A stretch of DNA of 64,000 nt from positions 42,521-106,520 of the forward strand of contig NZ_ML123049.1 of assembly GCF_003846175.1 (NCBI RefSeq), written 5' to 3'. The position numbers and the translations under genes are program-made. Below, in pieces: positions 1 through 8,771 of this stretch (position 1 is its first letter; every line of letters begins with the position of its first letter). The stretch comes from Streptomyces sp. ADI95-17. GTDB lineage: Bacteria; Actinomycetota; Actinomycetes; Streptomycetales; Streptomycetaceae. The notes beneath the pieces were generated by a model that had not been told where the DNA came from, did not search any database, and worked only from the letters and a program-made list of their open reading frames with translations.

Positions 1-561
1 GTCGAGCGCGGAGGTCGGCTCGTCGAAGAGGATCACCTTCGGGTCCATCGCCAACGCCCGTGCGATGGCCACACGTTGCTGCTGACCGCCGGAGAGCTGG
101 GCGGGGTACTTGTCGGCCTGCGTCGCCACACCCACCCGGTCGAGCAGCGAACGGGCCTTGTCCTCGGCGGCCTTCTTGTCCGTCCTGCGGACCTTGACCT
201 GGCCCAGCATCACATTCTCGAGCACCGTCTTGTGCGCGAAGAGATTGAACGACTGGAAGACCATGCCGACATCGGCACGCAGCCTGGCCAGCTCCCTGCC
301 CTCCTGGGGCAGCGGCTTGCCGTCGATCGAGATGGCGCCCGAGTCGATCGTCTCCAAGCGGTTGATCGTGCGGCACAGTGTGGACTTCCCGGACCCGGAG
401 GGCCCGATGACGACCACGACCTCGCCACGGGCGATCGTCAGGTCGATGTCCTGGAGCACATGCAGCGCGCCGAAGTGCTTGTTGACGTTGCTCAGTACGA
501 CAAGGTCGTTCGCCGCAGGCGCGGCGTCCTCGGCACCCTTGGTCACTGAAACTCCGCTCAT
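1..561 (-). CDS. gluA: Glutamate/polar amino acid ABC transporter ATP-binding protein, 5' part
   Basis: ATPase subunit that powers a polar amino acid (glutamate-type) importer at the inner face of the membrane. The visible 187 residues start MSGVSVTKG and show the Walker A GPSGSGKST, the Q-loop region MVFQSFNLF, the ABC signature LSGGQQQR and Walker B ILFDEPTSALD, where the window cuts the gene. An AGGAGGA ribosome binding site precedes the ATG. The family is usually about 240-260 residues, so some 60 are missing. The other transporter genes (binding protein, permeases) would lie to the left, outside the window. The glutamate assignment rests on synteny with the Streptomyces gluABCD operon. 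Confidence 0.9.
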   Translation of the reverse strand, partial: MSGVSVTKGAEDAAPAANDLVVLSNVNKHFGALHVLQDIDLTIARGEVVVVIGPSGSGKSTLCRTINRLETIDSGAISIDGKPLPQEGRELARLRADVGMVFQSFNLFAHKTVLENVMLGQVKVRRTDKKAAEDKARSLLDRVGVATQADKYPAQLSGGQQQRVAIARALAMDPKVILFDEPTSALD

Positions 562-926
562 CGGCTTCTTGCTCCGTCCTCCTCGGTTGGGAAGGACCCT
601 AGTGACGCAGTGCTACCAGCGTCATTACATCTGAGCGGAAATTGAGGATAACGATCCGGCGGCAACCGGACACTCCGCGTGAACGGGACGCAGGGTGCGG
701 AGCCCGGGGCGTACCGGGTGGATAACAGATGGCCGGATGCGACGGGCGGCCCTTGACTGACGGGCCTGTCATCGGAGTGGATGCCCTGGTACGCCATGAC
801 GTGAAACGCCTCGGTACGGGAAAGTGACGAGGAGCGTACGGGAGACCGCACCGACACCTGCCGACGCCCGCCGGCAGGCGTCCTGCCGGAACCGCCGAAG
901 AAGTCGAAGAACCGGAGAGGGAGGCC
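562..926. other. Divergent intergenic region between gluA and a two-component system
   Basis: This 365-bp stretch separates two divergently transcribed units and must hold both promoters. A TTGACT hexamer lies near 753 on the plus strand, but no good -10 follows at 17 bp, so I do not call a promoter. The response regulator start at 927 has a clear GAGGGAGG ribosome binding site just upstream. No inverted repeat or other gene was recognised. Confidence 0.5.
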
Positions 927-1619
927 ATGAGACTGCTGCTCGTCGAGGACGACAACCACGTCGCCGCCGCCCTCTCCGCGATCCTGGCCCGGCACGGCTT
1001 CCGGGTCGTGCACGCGCGCAGCGGCGAGGAGGCCCTGCAGGCGCTGCTGCCCGCGGACACGGAGCCGTTCGGCGTCGTGCTCCTCGACCTCGGCCTCCCC
1101 GACCAGGACGGTTACGAGGTGTGCGGCAAGATCCGCAAGCGCACCTCCACCCCGGTGATCATGGTGACCGCGCGCGCGGACGTACGGTCGCGGATCCACG
1201 GCCTCAACCTCGGCGCCGACGACTACGTGGTCAAGCCGTACGACACCGGCGAACTCCTCGCCCGTATCCACGCCGTCAGCCGGCGCAACGCACCGGGCGA
1301 GGACACCGTGCCGATGCCCGTCGCCGGGCTGCGTCTCGGACATGTTCACATCGAGCTGCCGACCCGCCGGGTCAGCGTCGACGGATCGGAAGTCCAGCTC
1401 ACCCGCAAGGAGTTCGACCTGCTCGCGCTGCTCGCCCAGCGCCCCGGCGTGGTGTTCCGCCGGGAGCAGATCATCAGCGAGGTGTGGCGCACGAGCTGGG
1501 AGGGCACGGGTCGTACGCTCGAAGTGCACGTCGCGTCCCTGCGTTCCAAGCTGCGGCTGCCCGCACTGATCGAGACGGTGCGCGGAGTCGGCTACCGCCT
1601 CGTCGCACCGTCCGCGTAG
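927..1619 (+). CDS. OmpR/PhoB-family response regulator
   Basis: Cytoplasmic DNA-binding response regulator of 230 residues. The receiver domain (about 1-115) carries the acidic pair D8/D9, phospho-acceptor D54 in LLDLGLPDQDG, T81 and K103 in VVKPYD. The C-terminal winged helix (about 130-228) has the typical LTRKEFDLLALL, EVHVASLRSKL and TVRGVGYRL strings of the OmpR class. The ATG at 927 is preceded by GAGGGAGG. The cognate sensor kinase begins 15 bp downstream, so the two form an operon. The regulated genes cannot be inferred; the divergent gluA is only a neighbour. Confidence 0.93.
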   Translation: MRLLLVEDDNHVAAALSAILARHGFRVVHARSGEEALQALLPADTEPFGVVLLDLGLPDQDGYEVCGKIRKRTSTPVIMVTARADVRSRIHGLNLGADDYVVKPYDTGELLARIHAVSRRNAPGEDTVPMPVAGLRLGHVHIELPTRRVSVDGSEVQLTRKEFDLLALLAQRPGVVFRREQIISEVWRTSWEGTGRTLEVHVASLRSKLRLPALIETVRGVGYRLVAPSA

Positions 1620-1634
1620 AGGCGTACGTACCAG

Positions 1635-3029
1635 GTGCGCACCCGGCTGCTTCCCCTGCTCATCGTTCTCATGGCGGGCGTGCTGCTCGCTCTCGGCTTC
1701 CCGCTGGCCGTCAGCGTGGCCGCCGCCCAGCAGCAACGCGTCGTCATCGACCGCATCGACGACACGGCACGCTTCGCCGCACTCGCGCAGTTCATGACCG
1801 ATCCGGCCGCCGGATACGACGAGCGCCGGCGCACCCTGCGCAATGAACTCGACACCTACGCATCCGTGTACGGCATCCGCGCCGGCGTCTTCCGCCGCGA
1901 CGACAGCGCCATGGCCAAGGCCCCCGCCGCCTGGCAGCTTCCGCTGGAGGGGGAGGGGCGCGAGGCGTTCAAGGAGGCCCTGCTCGGGCGGCGCAGCCAC
2001 GATCCGCCGCAGGTCTGGCCGTGGCAGAACGGCAGGGTCGTCGTCGCCTCACCCGTCGTACGGGACGGCGATGTCGTCGCCGTGGTGGTCCTCGACTCGC
2101 CCACCGACGAGATGCGCTCGCGCACGATCCGCGGCTGGCTGCTGATCGCGGCCGGCGAAGCGGTCGCGATGCTGGTCGCCGTCGGCGCCGCGATCCGCCT
2201 CACCGGCTGGGTCCTGCTGCCGGTGCGGACACTGGACGCGGCCACCCACGACATCGCCAGCGGACGCATGCGGTCGAGGGTCGCGGCTTCCGGCGGGCCA
2301 CCGGAACTCAGGCGCCTGGCCCGGTCGTTCAACGAGATGGCCGACAACGTCGAGGACGTGCTGGAGCAGCAGCGCGCCTTCGTCGCCGACGCCTCGCACC
2401 AGCTGCGCAATCCGCTCGCCGCGCTGCTGCTGCGGATCGAGCTCCTCGCGCTCGAACTCCCCGAGGGCAACGAGGAGATCGCCTCCGTGCGCACGGAGGG
2501 CAAGCGTCTCGCACAGGTCCTCGACGACCTGCTCGACCTGGCGCTGGCCGAACACGCCGCGGCCGATCTGCAGCTCACGGACATCGGCGCGCTCACCGCG
2601 GAGCGCGTCGCGTCCTGGCGGCCGGTCGCCGAGGACAAGGGGGTACGGCTCCGGGCGGACGGTTCGTCCGCGGTGACGGCCTGGGTGGATCCCATCGCGC
2701 TGTCGAGCGCGCTCGACGCGATCATCGACAACGCCCTGAAGTTCACCCCTGCCGGGGAAGAGGTCGTCGTCACGGTCGCCTCCGGCCGCGACGACGTCAC
2801 GGTCGTCGTCACCGACCACGGGCCCGGCCTCACCGCACAGGAGATGGAACGCATCGGCGACCGCTTCTGGCGCAGCACCCAGCACCAGAACATCCAGGGC
2901 TCCGGCCTCGGGCTCTCCATCTCGCAGGCGCTCCTGGCGGCCGGCGGCGGCTCCCTGAGCTACGCGGCCCACGAACCGCACGGGCTGCGGGTCACGGTCT
3001 CGGTGCCGCGCAACGGCCCGCAGGGCTGA
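1635..3029 (+). CDS. Membrane sensor histidine kinase, partner of the upstream OmpR-type regulator
   Basis: Transmembrane sensor kinase of 464 residues starting at GTG. TM1 spans about residues 5-30, a roughly 130-residue extracytoplasmic sensor follows, TM2 spans about 165-190, and a HAMP linker follows. The HisKA H-box is DASHQLRNPLAAL with phospho-acceptor H255. The HATPase domain shows the N-box DNALKF, DHGPGL and GSGLGLSI. All catalytic motifs are intact. It lies 15 bp after the response regulator and is followed by a convergent gene. The sensor domain shows no family I recognise, so the signal is unknown. Confidence 0.92.
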   Translation: MRTRLLPLLIVLMAGVLLALGFPLAVSVAAAQQQRVVIDRIDDTARFAALAQFMTDPAAGYDERRRTLRNELDTYASVYGIRAGVFRRDDSAMAKAPAAWQLPLEGEGREAFKEALLGRRSHDPPQVWPWQNGRVVVASPVVRDGDVVAVVVLDSPTDEMRSRTIRGWLLIAAGEAVAMLVAVGAAIRLTGWVLLPVRTLDAATHDIASGRMRSRVAASGGPPELRRLARSFNEMADNVEDVLEQQRAFVADASHQLRNPLAALLLRIELLALELPEGNEEIASVRTEGKRLAQVLDDLLDLALAEHAAADLQLTDIGALTAERVASWRPVAEDKGVRLRADGSSAVTAWVDPIALSSALDAIIDNALKFTPAGEEVVVTVASGRDDVTVVVTDHGPGLTAQEMERIGDRFWRSTQHQNIQGSGLGLSISQALLAAGGGSLSYAAHEPHGLRVTVSVPRNGPQG

Positions 3030-3056
3030 ACGCAACGGCATGAAGAAGAGGAGCGG

Positions 3057-4055
3057 TCAGGGCTTGACCGAGCGGTAGTAGCGGCTGGCCCCTTCGTGCA
3101 GCGGCAGCGGATCGGTGTAGATCGCCGTACGCAGATCCACCAGCTGGGCCGCGTGCACCTCGCGCCCGATCCGGTCCCGGCTGTCGATCACGGTCCGGGT
3201 GAACGCCTCCGTCAGCGCCGGATCCGAGCGGTCCGTGGTCACCAGCACGTTGGAGACCGCGACCGTCGGCACCGCCTGGTCCTGCTGCGCGTTGTGGTAG
3301 GCGTCGGCGGGCATCATCGCCGAACGGTAGTAGCGGGCGGACCCGCCCGCCGCCTGGAGCTCCTTGACCAGCGCGGCCTCCAGCGGCACCAGCCGGATCG
3401 CGAACCGGTCCGACAGCTCCTGCACCGCGGACGTGGGCAGTCCGCCGGACCAGAAGAAGGCATCGAGGCGGTCGTTCTCCAGCTGCTTCGGCATGGTGTC
3501 GATACCGGCGGAGACCGGTGTCACGTCCTTCTCGGGGTCGAGCCCCGCGGCCGTCAGCAGCCGGTCGGCGACCAGCCGCACGCCCGAACCCCGCTGCCCC
3601 ACCCCGACCCGCTTGCCGCGCAGGTCCGAGACCTTGCGCACCTCCGAGTCGCGGGGCACGACCAGCTGGATGTAGTCGTCGTACAGCCGCACACAGCCCC
3701 GCAGCCGGTCCGCGCCGGGCTTGCCGCTGCGCAGGTAGGTGGCGAGGGCGTCGGTGGTGGCGATGGTGAAGTCGGCCTTCCCGGTCGCCACCCGGGCGAT
3801 GTTCTGCTGCGAGCCCTCACTGGTCTGCAGCCTTATCGACACCTCGGGAAGATCCCTGGCCAGGTCTCCCTTGAGGCGCTCGCCGTAACGCTGGTAGACC
3901 CCGCTGCGCACTCCGGTGCTGAAGGTCAGGGTTCCGGTCGGGGCCGGCTGTCCGAGCGGCAGCAGCCACCACAGCAGCAGCCCGAGCACGACGGCGACGG
4001 CGGTGCACACCTGGAGAACGCGTCGCCTGCCGATTCGGGAGAGTGCCTGGAGCAT
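3057..4055 (-). CDS. TAXI-family TRAP transporter solute-binding protein
   Basis: Predicted extracytoplasmic solute receptor of 332 residues anchored by one N-terminal hydrophobic segment (about 14-33, VLGLLLWWLLPL). The mature part follows the TAXI pattern: TFSTGVRSGVYQRYG near the start, then GKADFTIA, DLRGKRVGVGQRGSGV and DAFFWSGGLPTSAV. TAXI receptors normally pair with a fused 4TM/12TM TRAP permease, but none is adjacent, so this is an orphan receptor here. It converges on the sensor kinase gene with a 27-bp gap and is divergent from miaB. The substrate is unknown. Confidence 0.85.
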   Translation of the reverse strand: MLQALSRIGRRRVLQVCTAVAVVLGLLLWWLLPLGQPAPTGTLTFSTGVRSGVYQRYGERLKGDLARDLPEVSIRLQTSEGSQQNIARVATGKADFTIATTDALATYLRSGKPGADRLRGCVRLYDDYIQLVVPRDSEVRKVSDLRGKRVGVGQRGSGVRLVADRLLTAAGLDPEKDVTPVSAGIDTMPKQLENDRLDAFFWSGGLPTSAVQELSDRFAIRLVPLEAALVKELQAAGGSARYYRSAMMPADAYHNAQQDQAVPTVAVSNVLVTTDRSDPALTEAFTRTVIDSRDRIGREVHAAQLVDLRTAIYTDPLPLHEGASRYYRSVKP

Positions 4056-4170
4056 GGCGGCGATCCTGCCAGCCCGTTCCGGCGATGACCAGGGCCGCTT
4101 CCCGGCGGCGGGCGGTCACCGGGCGGGGTGTTCATCATCGGGGCCCGATCGGAGCCCTTACCCTGGACGG

Positions 4171-5694
4171 GTGAGCGGCAACGACGTGGCTGGTGGAGTA
4201 GTGGACGGTTTGAAAACGTACGAGGTGCGCACCTACGGGTGCCAGATGAACGTCCACGACTCCGAGCGGCTCTCGGGGCTGCTGGAGGGCGCGGGTTACG
4301 TACGTGCCGCCGAGGGCTCCGACGGCGACGCCGACGTGGTCGTCTTCAACACCTGCGCGGTGCGGGAGAACGCCGACAACAAGCTCTACGGCAACCTCGG
4401 CCGGCTCGCCCCGATGAAGACCAAGCGGCCGGGCATGCAGATCGCCGTCGGCGGCTGCCTGGCACAGAAGGACCGCGACACCATCGTGCGGCGCGCCCCC
4501 TGGGTCGACGTCGTCTTCGGTACGCACAACATCGGCAAGCTGCCCGTGCTGCTGGAGCGCGCCCGCATCCAGGAGGAGGCGCAGATCGAGATCGCCGAAT
4601 CCCTGGAGGCCTTCCCCTCCACGCTGCCCACCCGCCGCGAGTCCGCCTACGCCGCGTGGGTCTCGATCTCCGTCGGCTGCAACAACACCTGCACCTTCTG
4701 CATCGTCCCGGCGCTGCGCGGCAAGGAGAAGGACCGCCGCACCGGCGACATCCTCGCCGAGATCGAGGCCCTGGTCGCCGAGGGCGTCTCCGAGATCACC
4801 CTGCTCGGCCAGAACGTGAACGCGTACGGCTCCGACATCGGCGACCGCGAGGCGTTCTCCAAGCTGCTGCGCGCCTGCGGGAAGATCGAGGGCCTGGAGC
4901 GGGTCCGGTTCACCTCGCCGCACCCCCGCGACTTCACGGACGACGTGATCGCGGCGATGGCGGAGACACCCAATGTGATGCCGCAGCTCCACATGCCGAT
5001 GCAGTCGGGCTCGGACACGATCCTCAAGGCGATGCGGCGCTCGTACCGGCAGGAGCGCTTCCTCGGCATCATCGAGAAGGTGCGCGCCGCGATGCCGGAC
5101 GCGGCCATCTCCACCGACATCATCGTGGGCTTCCCCGGCGAGACCGAGGAGGACTTCGAGCAGACCATGCACGCGGTCCGCGAGGCGCGCTTCGCCAACG
5201 CCTTCACCTTCCAGTACTCCAAGCGCCCCGGCACCCCGGCCGCCGAGATGGAGGGGCAGATCCCCAAGGAGGTCGTCCAGGAGCGGTACATGCGCCTGTC
5301 GGTCCTCCAGGAGGAGATCTCCTGGGAGGAGAACAAGAAGCAGGTCGGCCGGACGCTGGAGATCATGGTCGCGGAGGGCGAGGGCCGCAAGGACGGCGCC
5401 ACCCACCGCCTCTCCGGCAGGGCCCCCGACAACCGCCTGGTCCACTTCACCAAGCCGGACGAGGACGTGCGCCCCGGTGACGTGGTGACCGTCGAGATCA
5501 GCTACGCGGCCCCGCACCACCTGCTCGCCGAGGGCGCACCGCTCGCCGTGCGGCGGACCCGGGCCGGGGACGCCTGGGAGAAGCGCAACGCCGCCGAGGC
5601 CGCCAAGCCGGCCGGAGTGATGCTGGGACTGCCCGGCATCGGAGCCCCGGCACCGCTGCCTGCCGCGGCGGCCCCGGGCTGCGGCTGCGACTGA
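4171..5694 (+). CDS. miaB: tRNA-2-methylthio-N6-dimethylallyladenosine synthase MiaB
   Basis: Radical-SAM methylthiotransferase that converts i6A37 to ms2i6A37 in tRNAs reading UNN codons, acting after MiaA, which is encoded 1.5 kb downstream. The N-terminal UPF0004 domain holds the auxiliary-cluster cysteines C24 (TYGCQMN), C62 (NTCAVREN) and C96 (GGCLAQ). The radical SAM cluster is C170-x3-C174-x2-C177 (CNNTCTFC). A TRAM domain closes the protein, with an unusual CGCD tail. Start GTG 4171 gives 507 residues. GTG 4201, just after GGTGGAG, and TTG 4210 are in-frame alternatives before the conserved TYEVRTYGCQ. Confidence 0.95.
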   Translation: MSGNDVAGGVVDGLKTYEVRTYGCQMNVHDSERLSGLLEGAGYVRAAEGSDGDADVVVFNTCAVRENADNKLYGNLGRLAPMKTKRPGMQIAVGGCLAQKDRDTIVRRAPWVDVVFGTHNIGKLPVLLERARIQEEAQIEIAESLEAFPSTLPTRRESAYAAWVSISVGCNNTCTFCIVPALRGKEKDRRTGDILAEIEALVAEGVSEITLLGQNVNAYGSDIGDREAFSKLLRACGKIEGLERVRFTSPHPRDFTDDVIAAMAETPNVMPQLHMPMQSGSDTILKAMRRSYRQERFLGIIEKVRAAMPDAAISTDIIVGFPGETEEDFEQTMHAVREARFANAFTFQYSKRPGTPAAEMEGQIPKEVVQERYMRLSVLQEEISWEENKKQVGRTLEIMVAEGEGRKDGATHRLSGRAPDNRLVHFTKPDEDVRPGDVVTVEISYAAPHHLLAEGAPLAVRRTRAGDAWEKRNAAEAAKPAGVMLGLPGIGAPAPLPAAAAPGCGCD

Positions 5695-5730
5695 CACCGC
5701 AGCGCCCGACGGCGGACTGCGCGCCCGCAT

Positions 5731-5837
5731 CCGGCCGCCATATGACGGTGGCCGGTCCGGGGTGCCTGGGTCCGGCCGCCATATGACGGTGGCCGGTCCG
5801 GGGTGCCCGCGTCCGGCCGCCATATGACGGTGGCCGG
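5731..5837. repeat. Three tandem hairpin repeats, 41-bp period
   Basis: Three near-identical units begin at 5731, 5772 and 5813. Each holds a 25-nt imperfect palindrome with arms CCGGCCGCC and GGTGGCCGG around ATATGAC (one mismatch), separated by a 16-nt spacer of the type TCCGGGGTGCC(T/C)G(G/C)G. The array lies between miaB and the LigB-like gene, and its last unit ends 31 bp before that start codon. It could act as an RNA hairpin tail for miaB, a leader for the next gene, or a REP-like element. It is not a CRISPR: the spacers are nearly identical. Confidence 0.85.
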
Positions 5838-5868
5838 CTCGCAGCGCCCAGGCGATACGCTGCCGACC

Positions 5869-6582
5869 ATGCTTGTCGCCGCCGCTGTCTGCCCCTGCCC
5901 ACCCCTGCTGGTGCCCGAGGTCGCCGCCGGTGCCGCTCCCGAGCTCGACACCCTGCGGGACGCCTGCGCCGACGCCCTCGGCGTGCTCGCCGCCTCGCGC
6001 CCCGACCTGCTGATCGTGGTCGGGCCCGCGGACCGGACGGACCGCGGACCGCACCCCGAGGGGACCACCGGAACCTTCCGGGGCTTCGGCGTCGACCTCG
6101 GCGTACGGCTCGGCCGCGACCTCGCGACGGCGACGGACCGCCCGCTGCCGCCCTCCCTCGCCGTCGGCGCCTGGCTGCTGGCCCGCGCCGAATGGGCCGG
6201 TGCGCCGGTGGAGGGGCTGGGCGTGGGGGAGCCGCTGGCGGCCGACCGCTGTACGGGCGCCGGGCGGGACCTGGCCGCCAGGGCGGACCGGGTAGCGCTG
6301 CTCGTGATGGGCGACGGCAGCGCCTGCCGCACGCTCAAGGCGCCCGGCTATCTGGACGAACGCGCCGAGGCCTTCGACGCGGCGGCCGCCCGCGCGCTGG
6401 GCGCGGCGGACCCGGACGCGCTGATCGCGCTGGACGAGGCACTGGCGTACGAGCTGAAGGCGGCGGGCCGGGCGCCCTGGCAGGTGCTCGCGGGCGCGGC
6501 GCAGGGCGCGGGCCTGGCAGGACGACTGCTGTACGAGGACGCCCCCTACGGCGTGGGCTACCTGGTCGCCGCCTGGTCCTGA
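5869..6582 (+). CDS. LigB-like (class III extradiol dioxygenase superfamily) protein
   Basis: Protein of 237 residues beginning MLVAAAVCPCPPLLVPE, the conserved opening of the actinobacterial LigB-like family. The motif PDLLIVVGPAD (about 45-55) fits the core strand of this fold, and LLVMGDGSACR (about 145-155) matches the central family motif. No linked aromatic catabolic genes are visible, and the canonical metal-binding histidines are not obvious, so a dioxygenase activity is not claimed. It follows the 41-bp repeats and is terminated by a strong hairpin at 6601-6644. Its role is unknown; the gene is commonly found near miaB and miaA in Streptomyces. Confidence 0.75.
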   Translation: MLVAAAVCPCPPLLVPEVAAGAAPELDTLRDACADALGVLAASRPDLLIVVGPADRTDRGPHPEGTTGTFRGFGVDLGVRLGRDLATATDRPLPPSLAVGAWLLARAEWAGAPVEGLGVGEPLAADRCTGAGRDLAARADRVALLVMGDGSACRTLKAPGYLDERAEAFDAAAARALGAADPDALIALDEALAYELKAAGRAPWQVLAGAAQGAGLAGRLLYEDAPYGVGYLVAAWS

Positions 6583-6600
6583 GCCGCCGCCCGAGGACCA

Positions 6601-6644
6601 CGGGTGACGGCCGTGCAGCGGCGTCGCTCCACGGCCGTCACCCG
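6601..6644. terminator. Bidirectional terminator hairpin
   Basis: A perfect 15-bp inverted repeat, CGGGTGACGGCCGTG (6601-6615) and its complement at 6630-6644, with a 14-nt loop. It lies between the convergent LigB-like gene and the antitoxin-like gene. No U-tract follows, which is normal for Streptomyces. Confidence 0.8.
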
Positions 6645-6662
6645 GACTTGATCAGCTCATGA

Positions 6663-6959
6663 TCAGGAAGCGGGCGGCGTACCACCCTCGTCCTTGGAGG
6701 CGGGCGGTGTGCCACCCTCGTCCCTGGAGGCGGGCGGCGTGCCACCCTCGCCCTTGTGGGACAGGCGCTCGACCGCGTCCTTGGCCTTCCGCGCGCCGGA
6801 CTCGATCTTGTCGCTGTACTTGCCCTTGGTCTTTTCGTCGACCGTCCGTGCGGCCTTGTCGAGCCCCTGGTCGATCTTGTCCCCGTGCTGATGCGCGAGT
6901 TCGCCGACCTTGTCCTTGGCGGGGCTCAGCTTGGCCTTCAAATTGTCCAGGAAGCCCAT
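6663..6959 (-). CDS. Small MT0933-type antitoxin-like protein with a repeated C-terminal tail
   Basis: Lysine-rich protein of 98 residues starting MGFLDNLKAKLSPAKDK, which matches the family annotated as antitoxin (MT0933_antitox type). The first 70 residues are charged and helical (LAHQHGDKIDQGLDKAARTV). The tail is three 10-residue repeats of the form DEGGTPPASK, encoded by a 30-bp tandem repeat at about 6665-6754. The ATG at 6959 is preceded on this strand by AGGGAAGG. No toxin gene adjoins it, so the antitoxin label is only a family name and toxin neutralisation is not supported by context. Confidence 0.8.
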   Translation of the reverse strand: MGFLDNLKAKLSPAKDKVGELAHQHGDKIDQGLDKAARTVDEKTKGKYSDKIESGARKAKDAVERLSHKGEGGTPPASRDEGGTPPASKDEGGTPPAS

Positions 6960-7187
6960 CGGGCACCTTCCCTGCTGGGGGACTGCGGTCGAGCGCTTCT
7001 TCAAACCATGAAAAAACGCCCATATTCAATGTGAATTCTACTGGTGCGCGTGAGGAACCGCGTCGCCCAGAAGGGCGTGGCAGACGAGTGGCGGGCGGGT
7101 CCTGACCGGGACGGTGAACGATTCCCGTTCCCGGCCGGTCACCTCACTCGTTCGGGAAGAGTGCCGGAGGTTTGCGAGACTGTGGCG

Positions 7188-8126
7188 GTGAGAAGCACAG
7201 CTCCCGCACCGCGGGTCATCACCGTCGTCGGTCCCACTGCGGCCGGAAAGTCCGATCTGGGGGTATTTCTTGCTCAGCAGCTCGACGGCGAAGTGGTCAA
7301 CGCCGACTCCATGCAGCTCTACCGGGGGATGGATATCGGCACCGCGAAGCTGACGCTCGCCGAACGCGAATCCGTCCCGCACCACCTCCTGGACATCTGG
7401 GACGTCACCGAGACCGCCAGCGTCGCCGAGTACCAGCGGCTGGCCCGCGCCGAGATCGACCGGCTGCTCGCCGCCGGCCGCACTCCTGTCCTGGTCGGCG
7501 GCTCCGGGCTCTACGTGAAGGGCGCCATCGACGCCCTGGAGTTCCCCGGCACGGACCCCGGCGTACGGGCCAGGCTGGAGGAGGAGCTGGTCGAGCGCGG
7601 CTCCGGAGCGCTGCACGCCCGGCTCGCCGCCGCCGATCCCGAAGCCGGCCGGGCCATCCTGCCGAGCAACGGCCGCCGGATCGTCAGGGCCCTCGAAGTC
7701 ATCGAGATCACCGGCAAGCCCTTCACCGCCAACCTCCCGGGTAACGATGCGGTGTACGACACCGTCCAGATCGGCGTCGACGTGGCCCGCCCCGAACTCG
7801 ACGAACGCATCGCCCTGAGGGTCGACCGGATGTGGGCGGCCGGCCTCGTGGACGAGGTGCGCGCCCTGGAGACCCACGGCCTGCGCGAGGGGCGGACCGC
7901 CTCCCGGGCACTCGGCTACCAGCAGGTGCTCGCCGCACTGGCCCAGGAGTGCACCGAGGAGGAGGCGCGGGCCGAGACCGTCCGCGCCACCAAGCGATTC
8001 GCCCGCCGTCAGGACTCGTGGTTCCGCCGCGACCCGCGGGTCCACTGGCTGAGCGGCGCCGCAGAACACCGCGGGGAACTCCCGCGCCAGGCGCTGGCGT
8101 TGGTCGAACGAGCGGTTACAGCCTGA
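7188..8126 (+). CDS. miaA: tRNA dimethylallyltransferase MiaA
   Basis: Transfers a dimethylallyl group from DMAPP to N6 of A37 in tRNA, giving the i6A substrate of MiaB. The 312-residue protein shows the P-loop GPTAAGKSD near residue 15, then VNADSMQLYRGMDIGTAK, the DTVTE-like WDVTETASV, PVLVGGSGLY and the RxxDRM segment, and ends with TKRFARRQDSWFRRD typical of the family. GTG 7188 is used here; GTG 7182 is 11 bp after GGAGG (7166-7170) and is an equally good choice. The preceding 7005-7187 region holds its promoter but no motif I could fix. Confidence 0.95.
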   Translation: MRSTAPAPRVITVVGPTAAGKSDLGVFLAQQLDGEVVNADSMQLYRGMDIGTAKLTLAERESVPHHLLDIWDVTETASVAEYQRLARAEIDRLLAAGRTPVLVGGSGLYVKGAIDALEFPGTDPGVRARLEEELVERGSGALHARLAAADPEAGRAILPSNGRRIVRALEVIEITGKPFTANLPGNDAVYDTVQIGVDVARPELDERIALRVDRMWAAGLVDEVRALETHGLREGRTASRALGYQQVLAALAQECTEEEARAETVRATKRFARRQDSWFRRDPRVHWLSGAAEHRGELPRQALALVERAVTA

Positions 8127-8227
8127 TCACGTGATGGCATCGGGAAGCCCTGCCCGTCATTTCGGCGACCTGGAGCGTGCCATCATCGAGCATCGATCGA
8201 CCAGTGGAGTCCGAGTTGGGAGGGCGC

Positions 8228-8671
8228 GTGGCGATGGAGGCCGGCCCTCGCGACACTGAACAAGACGCACCGGACGCGCTGCACGAGGCGGGGAGTCTGA
8301 GCCCCGACGGGCCGGACGAGCTCGAAGCGACCCCCGAGGTCGAGGTCGAGCTGCGTCCCGCGCGCCGGCTGCGGATCTGGCAGCTGGCACCGATCGTCAT
8401 GCTCGCCGCGGTGGGGTCGCTGATGTTCGCCTTTCCGCTGGCCTTCGAGTTCGGCGACGGCGGCGCGGTCGTGGCCATGCTCGGTCTGCTGATCAGCTGC
8501 TGCGCCGCGGGCTGGGGCATGATGGCCGCCCGCCGGGTGGGCTACACCTGGCCCGGCCTGCCGCAGCGCGGCTCGGGCGAGCGCTCCGACTGGCGGGTGA
8601 TCGCCCTGTACGTCGTCGTCGGCGGCGCGCTGGTCGCCCTGGCCGTCTGGCGGGTTGCTCGGCTCCAGTGA
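8228..8671 (+). CDS. Conserved membrane protein
   Basis: Protein of 147 residues with an acidic, proline-containing N-terminal tail (about 1-55), then three predicted membrane segments: LAPIVMLAAVGSLMFAFPLA, VVAMLGLLISCCAAGWGMMA and VIALYVVVGGALVALAVW. GTG 8228 is chosen because GGGAGGG lies 4 bp upstream. An ATG at 8177 would add 17 residues. It sits between miaA and dapF in the same direction, 100 bp ahead of dapF. I recognise no domain. It resembles small Streptomyces membrane proteins of unknown function. Confidence 0.8.
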   Translation: MAMEAGPRDTEQDAPDALHEAGSLSPDGPDELEATPEVEVELRPARRLRIWQLAPIVMLAAVGSLMFAFPLAFEFGDGGAVVAMLGLLISCCAAGWGMMAARRVGYTWPGLPQRGSGERSDWRVIALYVVVGGALVALAVWRVARLQ

Positions 8672-8771
8672 CGGCAGGAGCCGGCCCTTTGCGCAGGTCC
8701 GGGCGTCGGGCCGGCGCCCGCAGAACGGCCCGGGGACGTCGGTTGCCGGCGCCGTTTCGTACAGTTGCCCT

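Noticed and set aside
5731..5837. CRISPR array
   Set aside because: The spacers are nearly identical to each other, there are only three units, and no cas gene is present; the same reasoning applies to the 40-bp repeats at 34984.
6663..6959. Toxin-antitoxin system
   Set aside because: No toxin gene overlaps or adjoins the small antitoxin-like gene.
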